The notes under the pieces: model-generated
Database searches by the model: none
Seen by the model: the letters and a program-made list of their open reading frames with translations, nothing else
What the model was told of the DNA's origin: nothing
Shown: piece by piece, positions 8,071 to 16,493 of the stretch
Layout of the letters: each line of letters opens with the position of its first letter
Position numbering within the stretch: the stretch's first letter is position 1
Assembly: GCF_016921115.1 (NCBI RefSeq)
Contig: NZ_JAFFZS010000021.1
Coordinates: 57,798 to 121,797 of the forward strand
From: Streptomyces actuosus
GTDB taxonomy: Bacteria > Actinomycetota > Actinomycetes > Streptomycetales > Streptomycetaceae
Direction: 5' to 3'
Length of the DNA stretch: 64,000 nt
Position numbers and translations under genes: made by a program

Positions 8071-9306
8071 ATGATTCAGGATTCAGTCCCGCTGGAACTC
8101 GACGACGCGTTCATGCAGGACCCCCACTCCGTGTACGCGCGCCTGAACGCCGAAGGCTCGGCGCACCGGGTGATGATGCCTCCCGGGGTTCCCGTCTGCG
8201 GCGGCCTGCCGGTCTGGCTGATCACCGGCTACGAGGAAGTGCGCTCCGCCCTTGCCGACCCCCGGCTGAGCACCGACCTGAACAGGACGGACCGGCTGTT
8301 CGCGCAGAACGAGCCCGACCGCAACAAGCGCGGCGCCTTCTCCTCCGCCCTCGCCACCCACATGCTGCACTCGGACCCGCCGGACCACACCCGGCTGCGC
8401 AAGCTGGTCAACAAGGCCTTCACCAGCCGCGCCATCGAGAAGCTCCGCCCCGAGATCGAGCAGATCACCGGCGAACTGCTCGCCGCGCTGCCGGACGACG
8501 ACACCGTGGACCTGTTGGACGCGTTCGCGTTCCTCCTGCCGATCCGGGTGATCTGTCTGCTGCTGGGCGTGCCGCTGGAGGAGCAGGAGAACTTCAAGTC
8601 CTGGTCCAAGGCGCTCGTCTCCGGCGACTCGCCGGCCGCGACCGCCGCCGCCTCGACCGCGATGATCGAGTACCTCGGCGAGCTGATCGAGCGCAAGCGC
8701 CGTACGCCCACCGACGACGTCCTCGCCGCCCTGGTCTCGGCCCGTGACGTCGACGACCGGCTCACCGAGACCGAACTGGTCTCGATGGCCTTCCTGTTGT
8801 TCATCGGCGGCCACGAGACCACCGTCAACACCCTCGGCAACGGCACCCTGCACCTGATGCGGAACCTGGAGCAGTGGGAGGCGCTGCGCCAGGACCGCTC
8901 CCTGCTGCCCGGCGCCGTGGAGGAGTTCCTGCGGCTGGAGAGCCCGCTGAAGCACGCCACCTTCCGCTGCGCCACCGAGGACCTGCGCATCGGCGACACC
9001 GAGATCCCGGCCGGCGACTTCGTGCTGCTCGCACTGGCGTCCGCCAACCGGGACCCGGAGCGCTTCGGCGATCCCCACACACTGGACGTCCGCAGGCCCA
9101 CCGGCGGCCATGTCGCCTTCGGGCACGGCATCCACTACTGCCTCGGCGCACCGCTGGCGAGGATGGAGGCGCAGGTGGCGTTCGGCGCCCTGCTCGACAC
9201 ATACCCCGCCATGCGTCTCGCCATCGACCCCGACGACGTGCGCTGGCGCACCAGCACGCTCATCCGCGGGCTCCACTCACTGCCGGTGCGGCTGAACCGC
9301 CCATAG
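8071..9306 (+). CDS. trdI: Cytochrome P450 monooxygenase (tirandamycin tailoring)
   Basis: This 411-residue soluble bacterial P450 has the I-helix oxygen-activation motif GGHET at ~247-250, the K-helix E-x-x-R in EEFLRLES, and the heme-binding loop FGHGIHYCLG with Cys357 as ligand. I chose ATG 8071 because GAGGA lies 7 nt upstream; a longer upstream frame (from 7984) has no ribosome site and an unrelated Arg-rich lead. In tirandamycin biosynthesis the corresponding P450 (TamI/TrdI) performs several oxidations on the bicyclic ketal: C10 hydroxylation, C11-C12 epoxidation and a methyl hydroxylation, alternating with the FAD oxidase TamL/TrdL. The last 47 bp overlap the 3' end of trdH on the other strand. 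Confidence 0.9.
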   Translation: MIQDSVPLELDDAFMQDPHSVYARLNAEGSAHRVMMPPGVPVCGGLPVWLITGYEEVRSALADPRLSTDLNRTDRLFAQNEPDRNKRGAFSSALATHMLHSDPPDHTRLRKLVNKAFTSRAIEKLRPEIEQITGELLAALPDDDTVDLLDAFAFLLPIRVICLLLGVPLEEQENFKSWSKALVSGDSPAATAAASTAMIEYLGELIERKRRTPTDDVLAALVSARDVDDRLTETELVSMAFLLFIGGHETTVNTLGNGTLHLMRNLEQWEALRQDRSLLPGAVEEFLRLESPLKHATFRCATEDLRIGDTEIPAGDFVLLALASANRDPERFGDPHTLDVRRPTGGHVAFGHGIHYCLGAPLARMEAQVAFGALLDTYPAMRLAIDPDDVRWRTSTLIRGLHSLPVRLNRP

Positions 9307-12079
9307 AGTCCAGCCCCTGCGGCAGTTCGTCACGGCGGGACAGGTTGAGCTTGCGCAGGACACGTGTCATGTGCTGCTCGACCGTGCTGACCGTGATGAA
9401 CAGCCGACGCGCGATCTCGCGGTTGGTGTGCCCCTCCGCCGCGAGCGCGGCGACCCGCAACTCGGCCTCCGACAGCACGTCGTGCACCTGCTCGGACGCC
9501 TCGTGCCCGGTCGCGCAGGCCCGGCCGTCGGCCGCCCGCTCCGCGTCGGGCAGCAGGTTCTGCGCGAGCGGCTGGGCATGGCACTTCTTCGCCATCCGAT
9601 AGGCACGCCGTACGATCACCCGGGCCCGGTTGGACTGCCCCAGCAGGTGGTAGACGCGGCCCAGATCACCGAGGGCGTGCGCCAGCAGCAAGTCGCTGCC
9701 GGAGTCCTGGAGTTCGTCCACCGCCTCCCGCAGCGCCCGCAGCCGCTGCCGGGGTTCCATCGTCGAGGCCAGCAGCCGCAGGGCGTTTCCGTGCACCCTC
9801 GGGCAGCCCTTGTGCCGGGCCAGTTCCTCCCGCAGATAGGTGACGGCCTGGTCCGGCTCGCCCAGCCGCAGCCGGGCCTCGGCCACCCCGGTGCGCCACG
9901 GGATGAGCGTGGTGTCGCCCACCCCCCAGCTCTCCAGGGCCTTCCCGCAGGCCAGGAAGTCACCGAGAGCCGCCTGAAGACGCCCCGTGGCCAGATGGAA
10001 ACGACCCCGGGCGTACAGGTAGTGCTGGCCGAACAGCGTCTCGAACACCGCCTCGGGCACCGGCCGGCTCAGCCGGGCCCGCGCCTCGTCGTAGCGGCCC
10101 ATCGCGGTCAGCGCGAACACCGAACTCGCCAGCGGCATACCGATGCTGAGCCCCCAGCCCCGCGACGACATCCGGGACAGCGCCAGTTCGCTGTGCTTCT
10201 CGGCCTCCAGCAGCCGGCCCTGCCTGATCAGGTTCGCCGCCCGCAGCGAGGACAGCAGCGCGTCCCAGGTAGGGATGTTCCGCTCCCGGGCCGCCTCCAG
10301 CAGCGTGGTGCACCAGGCGTCGACCTGTTCCGTGCGGTCGGCGTAGTACAGCGTCATCAGCGCCAGCGGAATGGTCTCCAGCGTCGGCGTCAGACTGGAC
10401 ATCTCCAGCACATGCGCGGCCCCGACCACCGCGGGCTCCGGCTCACCGCCCCGCAGGACGACGGACAGGGCGGTCGCCGCGTGCAGACGCGGCTGCGCGG
10501 CGATCGCCGCCGGGGCGATCTCGTCGGCGACATCCAGGGACACATCGCCGAACATGCGCCGGTGGAACGGCGGGCACAGCACCGACAGCCACTGCTGCAG
10601 CGCCCTGACCTCCTCCACGCCCTGCTCGCCCGGATCGTCGGCCAGTTGCCGGTCGACCAGGCGCAGTACGTCCGCGGCCTCGTCCACATAGCCGTGCCAC
10701 ACCAGGTTCTTGATCAGGGACATCGCCCCCGAGGTGGCCGTCAGATGCCCGGCCTCCAGAGCCTCCTTGAGTTCCGGCAGCCGGCGCATGGCCTTGGCCG
10801 GGTCGACCTGCCAGGCGGACAGGGTGCGCTGGAACAGGATCGACGCCCGCAGCGGCCCGTCCGGGCAGATGGCGTGGGCCAGGTCGAACAGCCGCATCGC
10901 CTTGGGGAACTCGTCGTGGGCGAGCGCTTCGGCCGCGGCTTCCCGGAGCAGTGGGGGTGCCCAGGATTCCGCGATACCTCCCGCGGCCACGATGTGCTCG
11001 GCCACCGTGGCCGGATGCGCGCCGTTGTCGTGCAGCAGCACCGCGGCACGCCCGTGCAGCCGGGCCCGTTCCTCCGCGGAGACCTCACCGCACAGCACCG
11101 TGCGCATCCTCGGATGGCGCAGCCCCGGGCCCGCCAGCAGGCCCGCCTGGGTCAGCTCCTGGAAGAGCCGGGTGGGCGGACTGGCGCTGTTGCGATCGAG
11201 CAGCACCGTCAGGGCGTCCGGTCCCAGCACCGCCAGATGCCGGGCGAGATCGGCCGCGGGCGCGCTGACGCGGTGCACACAGTCGGCGACGGCGGAGTCG
11301 AACATCTCCCCGGCGACCGGCCGGGAAGCGGCCACCTCCGTGCCGTTCAGGGCATTGCGCGTGTCCTCGATCAGCGCCCGCGCCAGCAGCGGGCTGCCGC
11401 CGCTCGGCGCATGGAACTCCTCGGCGTCGGCCTCGTCCACCGGCACGCCCAGCCGGTCGAACAGCAGCAGCCGGATGTCGTCCGTGGTCAGCGGAGGCAC
11501 CCGCAGCTGATGGAAGCCGGGCTGGCGGGCGAACTCGGCGCGCGCGGCGGAGTACGGAGGCAGGGCACCCGGCCGGTCGGTGAACACCGCCAGGACGCGC
11601 GAGGCGACCATACGGCGGGCCAGATGGCCGAGGCAGCCCAGCGACTCGGGGTCCGCCTCGTGGAAGTCGTCCACGGCGAGGACGAGGGGTTGCTCGTCGG
11701 CCAATTCCATGACGGCCGCGCAGAATTCGTCCATCGACTTGTCGAGTTCGCCTTCCGGGGCGCGGGTGACCGCCGCGAGGCTGCGGCCGACGGCCGCGAG
11801 AGTGTCACTCGTATGCTGTGAGGCTCCTTTGAATCGTCCCGTGTGCCACAGGAGTTGGTGGACGACGCCCCATGCGTTGGAGCGTTCCCTCGGTGAGCAG
11901 GCCGCCCTCAGGACGAGCGACCCGGATTTCGCCGCGTGCTGGGTGAATTCATGCAGGAGGGCCGTCTTGCCGACCCCCGCAGGGCCACTGACCAGGGCGA
12001 TCGGACCCGCTCCGCGGTCGCGTGCGGTCAGCAGGTCATGCAATTGGGTGAGTTGTATGTCCCGTCCGACGATGGACAT
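9260..12079 (-). CDS. trdH: LAL-family LuxR transcriptional activator
   Basis: This is a 939-residue large ATP-binding LuxR regulator. The N-terminal AAA-like ATPase has Walker A GPAGVGKT at ~32-39 and Walker B LVLAVDDFHE near 130. A long helical-repeat middle follows. The C-terminal LuxR helix-turn-helix has EGHTNREIARRLFI, STVEQHMTRVLRKL at ~875-915. ATG 12079 is chosen over the upstream TTG 12085 because GGGAG lies 10 nt before the ATG. Such regulators commonly activate macrolide and polyketide clusters (PikD type). It is the only pathway-activator candidate here and probably binds the TAGGGG direct repeats. The reading frame ends inside the 3' end of trdI, on the opposite strand. Confidence 0.88.
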   Translation of the reverse strand: MSIVGRDIQLTQLHDLLTARDRGAGPIALVSGPAGVGKTALLHEFTQHAAKSGSLVLRAACSPRERSNAWGVVHQLLWHTGRFKGASQHTSDTLAAVGRSLAAVTRAPEGELDKSMDEFCAAVMELADEQPLVLAVDDFHEADPESLGCLGHLARRMVASRVLAVFTDRPGALPPYSAARAEFARQPGFHQLRVPPLTTDDIRLLLFDRLGVPVDEADAEEFHAPSGGSPLLARALIEDTRNALNGTEVAASRPVAGEMFDSAVADCVHRVSAPAADLARHLAVLGPDALTVLLDRNSASPPTRLFQELTQAGLLAGPGLRHPRMRTVLCGEVSAEERARLHGRAAVLLHDNGAHPATVAEHIVAAGGIAESWAPPLLREAAAEALAHDEFPKAMRLFDLAHAICPDGPLRASILFQRTLSAWQVDPAKAMRRLPELKEALEAGHLTATSGAMSLIKNLVWHGYVDEAADVLRLVDRQLADDPGEQGVEEVRALQQWLSVLCPPFHRRMFGDVSLDVADEIAPAAIAAQPRLHAATALSVVLRGGEPEPAVVGAAHVLEMSSLTPTLETIPLALMTLYYADRTEQVDAWCTTLLEAARERNIPTWDALLSSLRAANLIRQGRLLEAEKHSELALSRMSSRGWGLSIGMPLASSVFALTAMGRYDEARARLSRPVPEAVFETLFGQHYLYARGRFHLATGRLQAALGDFLACGKALESWGVGDTTLIPWRTGVAEARLRLGEPDQAVTYLREELARHKGCPRVHGNALRLLASTMEPRQRLRALREAVDELQDSGSDLLLAHALGDLGRVYHLLGQSNRARVIVRRAYRMAKKCHAQPLAQNLLPDAERAADGRACATGHEASEQVHDVLSEAELRVAALAAEGHTNREIARRLFITVSTVEQHMTRVLRKLNLSRRDELPQGLDSMGGSAAPAVSGARG

Positions 12080-12270
12080 CCGCAAGATGCTCCCTATGGT
12101 GCCGAGGCTTCAGTATGTCTTCAGCCATCCTGCAACTTCAGGGAGTCCACTGAACTATCAGTGACTATCACCACAGCGATTTGACGCAAGTGCGACCGTC
12201 GGGAACGGAAATCCGGCCAACATCCGATCCGAGGGCAATGATCCGCCGTGGAGTTCGTCAAACAGCCGTA

Positions 12271-12305
12271 AAGAAAATGCGGCCCGGGGGAGTCCCCGGG
12301 CCGCA
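12271..12305 (-). terminator. Rho-independent terminator of the HelR gene
   Basis: Perfect 12-bp stem (12278-12289 with 12294-12305) and a GAGT loop. On the minus strand it is followed by TTTTCTT (12277-12271). It lies 23 bp past the stop codon of the helicase gene. Confidence 0.85.
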
Positions 12306-12327
12306 CATCTCGGTCACATCGGCGCGG

Positions 12328-14421
12328 TCAGGCGACGAGCGGCTCCGGCAGTGGCCGGGCGTGCAGGACGTCCAGCCGGGACACCGCACGCGTCACCACG
12401 ACGTAGAGCCGGTGCAGTCCGCGCGCCTCGGACTCGACGATCGCGGCCGGCTCCACCACCACGACATGGTCGTACTCCAGGCCCTTGACGACCGTCGCGG
12501 GCAGCACGGTCACCTGGGCGGCCGTGCCGACCTCATCGGCGGTCGCCGTCTCGATGCCCGCCTTGCGCAGCGCCGCCGAGGCCGCGGCCACCGCCTCGTC
12601 GGCGGCGATCACGGCGACCGACCCCTCGCGGTCGAGCGCCGCACGCACCGCGGACACCGTGGCGGCCGCCACGTCGTCGACCTCGCTGACCGTCAACTCG
12701 CCGTCATGACGCAGCGAACGGGCCGGCGGCACATCCACACCGAGGGCCCCCACCAGCCGGTTGGCCAGCTCCATCACCGCCGCCGGGACACGGAAGCCGG
12801 TGGTCAGCGGGACGACCGTGGCCTGCGCCTTGCCCAGATACGTCAACTGCTCCTGCCAGGACCGCGCCGACCAGGGCGCCGTCGCCTGGGCCAGGTCGCC
12901 CAGCACCGTGAGGGACCCGAACGCGCTGCGGCGGGCGATCGCCCGGCACTGCATGGGCGACAGGTCCTGGGCCTCGTCCACGACCACATGCCCGAAGCCC
13001 TCGGGGCGCTCGATGAGCCCCGCGACCTCGTCGAGCAGCAGCATGTCCTCGACCGACCAGGTCGCGCTCTTCTCCGACCGCGGCGGCTTGGCCCACAGCA
13101 GCGCCCGCTGCTCGGCCGCGTCGAACACGCCGTCCGCCGCCTCCTCCATCACCGCCGGGTCGCTCAGCAGCGCGGCCACGACCTCCTCCGGCCGCGCCAC
13201 CGGCCACGCGGCCTCCAGCAGCGCGGCGACCGGCTTCGAACGGCCGATCTTCCGCGCCCAGGTGACACTCTTCGGCCCGGCCCGCCGCTCGGCCTGCTGC
13301 TGGATCAGCGTCACCACCCGCGAACGCACATGCTCGCGCCCGACGCCGTACGGCACCCCCATGCCCCGCACCTCGTCGATGACGCGGGCCAGGTCGTACG
13401 AGTCGACCCGCCAGCGGTACGACCCGTCGGTGACGGCGATCGACTCCTCCGGGTGCCTCACCCGGGCGTACAGGGCCCGCTCCAGGACGGTCGCCATCCG
13501 GTCGCTGTGCTTCAGCACGCCCACGTCCTCCCCGTCCACCCGCTTGACCGGGTGCCGGGCCACCACGTCCTCCACCGTGAGCTGGGCGATGTCGATCTCG
13601 CCCAGCGACGGCAGCACCTCGGAGATGTAGCGCAGGAAGGTGCGGTTCGGGCCGATGATCAGCAGACCGCTGCGCTGCAGCCGCTCCGGGAACGTGTAGA
13701 GGAGAAACGCCGCGCGGTGCAAGCCCACGGCGGTCTTGCCGCTGCCCGGCGCGCCCTGCACGCACACCGACTCGCTCAGTTCGCTGCGGACCAGGTTGTC
13801 CTGTTCCGGCTGGATGGTGGCGACGATGTCACGCATCGGGCCGAGCCTGGGCCGCTCGATCTCGGCCGCGACGATCGCGCTCGCCGCGTCACCGTCGCCC
13901 TCGCCACGGACGTGGTCGAGGTGCTCGTCCTCCAGTCCGGTGAGGTCCTCCGGAGCGCCATGGCTCCAGGGCGCCCACCCGAAGCGCCGCCGCACCGCGA
14001 CTCCGCGCGGCTCCAGGGCGCTCGCCTGGTAGTAGGTGCGCGAGACCGGCGCACGCCAGTCGATCACCAGCGGCGGTGCGGCCGGGTGCTCCGAGACCCG
14101 CCTGCGGCCGATGTAGTACCGCTGCCGTCGGTGGTCCCCCGCGTCCTCCGTGTCCTCGAAGTCGAGCCGGCCGAAGAACAGCGGGCTGTCGGGCTCCTCC
14201 GCCATCTGCCGCGCCCGGGTGCGCAGATAGCGGCCCAGCGCCTCGGCGCTCGCGCCGTCGCCCGACACGTCCTCGCCCGCGACGACCTGGTACTGGGCAT
14301 CGTCCACCTGGCGGGTCATCGCCTCGCGGCACATCGCGACGTACGCACGCTCCAGGGCCAGCTCGTCGTCGAGTCCGACGGCCTCCTGGGTGCCGTACGT
14401 GTCCCGGACGTGTGACGTCAT
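12328..14421 (-). CDS. helR: HelR-like RNA polymerase-recycling ATPase (UvrD/Rep superfamily)
   Basis: This 697-residue superfamily-1 ATPase resembles HelD/HelR rather than a replicative helicase. The N-terminal helical arm precedes a conserved block with PLVIDWRAPVSRTYYQA. Walker A GAPGSGKTAVGLHRA lies near residue 224, DEAQD (motif II) near 470, and the C-terminal VKGLEYDHVVVVE and LYVVVTRA blocks follow. ATG 14421 has GGAAAGG upstream; an earlier in-frame start has none. HelR proteins displace stalled or inhibitor-bound RNA polymerase and give rifamycin tolerance in Streptomyces. Tirandamycin blocks RNA polymerase, so a self-protection role is likely (inferred). By position it corresponds to trdG. 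It has its own terminator and no TAGGGG repeats. Confidence 0.85.
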   Translation of the reverse strand: MTSHVRDTYGTQEAVGLDDELALERAYVAMCREAMTRQVDDAQYQVVAGEDVSGDGASAEALGRYLRTRARQMAEEPDSPLFFGRLDFEDTEDAGDHRRQRYYIGRRRVSEHPAAPPLVIDWRAPVSRTYYQASALEPRGVAVRRRFGWAPWSHGAPEDLTGLEDEHLDHVRGEGDGDAASAIVAAEIERPRLGPMRDIVATIQPEQDNLVRSELSESVCVQGAPGSGKTAVGLHRAAFLLYTFPERLQRSGLLIIGPNRTFLRYISEVLPSLGEIDIAQLTVEDVVARHPVKRVDGEDVGVLKHSDRMATVLERALYARVRHPEESIAVTDGSYRWRVDSYDLARVIDEVRGMGVPYGVGREHVRSRVVTLIQQQAERRAGPKSVTWARKIGRSKPVAALLEAAWPVARPEEVVAALLSDPAVMEEAADGVFDAAEQRALLWAKPPRSEKSATWSVEDMLLLDEVAGLIERPEGFGHVVVDEAQDLSPMQCRAIARRSAFGSLTVLGDLAQATAPWSARSWQEQLTYLGKAQATVVPLTTGFRVPAAVMELANRLVGALGVDVPPARSLRHDGELTVSEVDDVAAATVSAVRAALDREGSVAVIAADEAVAAASAALRKAGIETATADEVGTAAQVTVLPATVVKGLEYDHVVVVEPAAIVESEARGLHRLYVVVTRAVSRLDVLHARPLPEPLVA

Positions 14422-14490
14422 CGATCGACCTTTCCGAAGTGACGGTCTTGCGCGCCGCCCGGCGGGACCGGTCGGCGAATTCCGGGTCAC

Positions 14491-14509
14491 AGCATAACTG
14501 AACCGGGTT
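14491..14509 (-). promoter_or_regulatory. Possible helR promoter
   Basis: On the minus strand TATGCT (complement of 14491-14496) fits a -10 box. Beside it is the small inverted repeat AACC-G-GGTT (14501-14509). I see no clear -35 box. Confidence 0.3.
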
Positions 14510-14567
14510 AATTCACTGGCTGAGTTGTGTTATTGGCGGAGTGGGGGAGGGCTGGGTGCTGATCGGT

Positions 14568-14943
14568 TCTCCGCCGGGCCCGGACCTCGGTCAGCGCCGG
14601 CCGGGCCTGAGGCAACGCCGAGCTGCGGCCTGGGTCTTCGCCGGGCGGCGAGGGGCACCGAGGGGGCGTGACCTGGGGCAGCCCTGGTGGCGCATGATCC
14701 CGTTGGGTCGTGCCCCTGGGTCAGCGCCGGGACGGCGCCTGTGGCACCGAGGGGCGAGACCGGGGAACGGCCGGGCGGTCTCCGCCGGGCCGCGGCCTCG
14801 GTCCGCGCGGGTGCCGACCGAGATGGCGGCATCGGGGCCGCGCCGGGCGGCGGCCCGGGTGCCGCGCCGGTGGGGGCGGCCTGGGTGCACCGAGGGGCCG
14901 CCACTTGGGTAAGGGTCGGCCGGCGCCTGGTCTCCGCCGGGCC
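14568..14943. repeat. Degenerate GC-rich repeat region between helR and trdF
   Basis: This 500-bp gap has no convincing gene. It contains three copies of TCTCCGCCGGGCC (14568, 14779, 14931) and three of CACCGAGGGG (14656, 14745, 14888), plus repeated GTCAGCGCCGG-like units. The open frames crossing it are Arg/Pro/Gly-rich, as expected of random GC-rich DNA. It looks like an eroded tandem repeat with a period of roughly 150-210 bp. Confidence 0.5.
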
Positions 14944-14978
14944 TTGCGGCCCAGGGCCGGGCCCGGCGGAGGCCGCGG

Positions 14979-16493
14979 TCATCGTCGGGCCGCGAGCAGG
15001 GCTCCCAGTACTGCCGCGCGCACCAGGTGGGCGGGTGCGTAGAGTTCCTTGCCGATCCACAGCGGGGGGTGGCGTTCCACGTTCAGGCCGTGTTCCAGGA
15101 GGAAGGCGCAGCCCCGTTGCACGGCCTCGGCCGCCTGCTCCGAGGGGGTGTCGGCGGTCAGTTCCAGCAGGGTGCGCACCGCGTAGGCGGTTTCCTCGGC
15201 TGTGCCCTCCCAGCGGCCCCAGGAGCCGTCCTCGCGCTGTTGCTCCAGGAGCCAGGCCACGGACCCGCGCAGCGTGTCGGCCGTGTCCGGGCCGGCATAC
15301 CGGTGTAGGGCCAGGGCGCAGCGCATCGTCGCGAAGTAGGGCGAGGCGTGCCATTTGTCGGACCAGCTGCCGTCCGGGTGCCGGCGGTTGCGCAGCCATG
15401 TCGCGATCCGGGCCACGGCGTCCCGGTAGCGGTCGGCGTCGACGGGATCGCCGACCAGGTGGCAGCCCAGGGCCTCCAGGATGTGGGCGTTGGTGGTCGT
15501 GGAGGGCTCGTGCTCCGGGATCGTGGACATGAAGTGGCCGCCCGCGTCGTACTGCCACAGGTACGCGGGCTCCTGGGGTGCCCCCAGGTGGGCCAGGGCC
15601 GCGAGGACGATCGCGCTGGTCTCCGCCTCGTACGCGAATCCCGGCGCGGTGGGGGCACCCGACCGGCCGACGTCGCCCGGCAGTTCCTTCAGCAGCTCGG
15701 CGAGCACCTCGCGCGGCACCCCCGCAGTCGCCAGGTTGCCGGCGATCCACGCGCGTTCGTAGAAGACGAGCGAGGTCATCGCGGCGACCCGGCCGCCGCC
15801 CTGCTCCTGGGCCCGCCGCAGGAAACGTAGCGAGGGATGCGTGGGATCGGCCGGCTCGCGCGGGCCGAGCCAGGCCGCCGTGGCGGCCGCGGAACAGCCG
15901 ACGACCCCGTCGACCGGCTCCATCTCCGCGGCGCCGACGGCCGCCGGGCCGACGATCTCCAGATAGTGACCGGCGAGCGGATTGCGCCAGGCGCCGCCGC
16001 GCAACGCGCGCAGTGCGTCGTCGGTCAACCCGTGCGGCAGCGCCAGCGGTTGAGCCGCCGCGTCCCCGAGGACGGCGAGACGGGCGTTGACGCCCTCCAC
16101 CAGGGCCGGGATCAGCATGAAGAACACGACCGTCGACGGCACCGGCCGGGCCACCAGAGCGGCCGCCGCCGCGAGTCCCCGACGCGCGGCCTCGGCGAGA
16201 CCGGCACGCGGCAGCGGCGGCGTCTCGCCCTCCCGGCCCAGCACGGCGAGCAGCGCCTCCGTCGCACTCAGCGTCGGCACGAGGGCGTACCCGTCGGGCC
16301 CGGCCCAGCTGCCGTCGGGCCGCTGCTCGTCCAGGAGATGACGGACCCGGGCGGTGTCGCCGTCCAGCCAGGGGGCCAGGGACACCAGCCGGGCCGTCTC
16401 GTACACCGAGGGACCCAGCGCGCCGGTCGGATCGTCCAGCACCCGGTCGACCAGCTCCGCGACGAGCGCGTCGAGATCGGGGCCCGCGGTCAC
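14979..16493 (-). CDS. trdF: Class II terpene cyclase-fold protein with degenerate acid motif
   Basis: This 504-residue protein has prenyltransferase/squalene-cyclase alpha-barrel repeats. The closest visible resemblance is to bacterial class II diterpene (copalyl diphosphate) cyclases: several DGSW blocks, DKWHASPYFAT near 385, the STTTNAHILEALG region near 325, and EETAYAVRTLLEL near 450. At the place of the catalytic DxDD motif it has E-A-E-T (residues 289-292), so the usual protonating Asp is absent. No prenyl diphosphate synthase is nearby. Its start overlaps the trdE stop by ATGA, so the two are translationally coupled. The tirandamycin cluster contains such a gene. A role in ketal cyclisation or as a folding chaperone is my inference, not established here. 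Confidence 0.75.
   Translation of the reverse strand: MTAGPDLDALVAELVDRVLDDPTGALGPSVYETARLVSLAPWLDGDTARVRHLLDEQRPDGSWAGPDGYALVPTLSATEALLAVLGREGETPPLPRAGLAEAARRGLAAAAALVARPVPSTVVFFMLIPALVEGVNARLAVLGDAAAQPLALPHGLTDDALRALRGGAWRNPLAGHYLEIVGPAAVGAAEMEPVDGVVGCSAAATAAWLGPREPADPTHPSLRFLRRAQEQGGGRVAAMTSLVFYERAWIAGNLATAGVPREVLAELLKELPGDVGRSGAPTAPGFAYEAETSAIVLAALAHLGAPQEPAYLWQYDAGGHFMSTIPEHEPSTTTNAHILEALGCHLVGDPVDADRYRDAVARIATWLRNRRHPDGSWSDKWHASPYFATMRCALALHRYAGPDTADTLRGSVAWLLEQQREDGSWGRWEGTAEETAYAVRTLLELTADTPSEQAAEAVQRGCAFLLEHGLNVERHPPLWIGKELYAPAHLVRAAVLGALLAARR

Noticed and set aside
9371..11821. 816-codon + strand frame
   Set aside because: Antisense to trdH, whose ATPase and HTH motifs are clear; the composition is that of a shadow.
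12181..14415. 744-codon + strand frame
   Set aside because: Antisense shadow of the HelR gene.
14979..16493. trdF as an active diterpene cyclase, making this a terpenoid pathway
   Set aside because: The DxDD motif is E-A-E-T, no prenyl diphosphate synthase is present, and the gene is coupled to tetramate genes.
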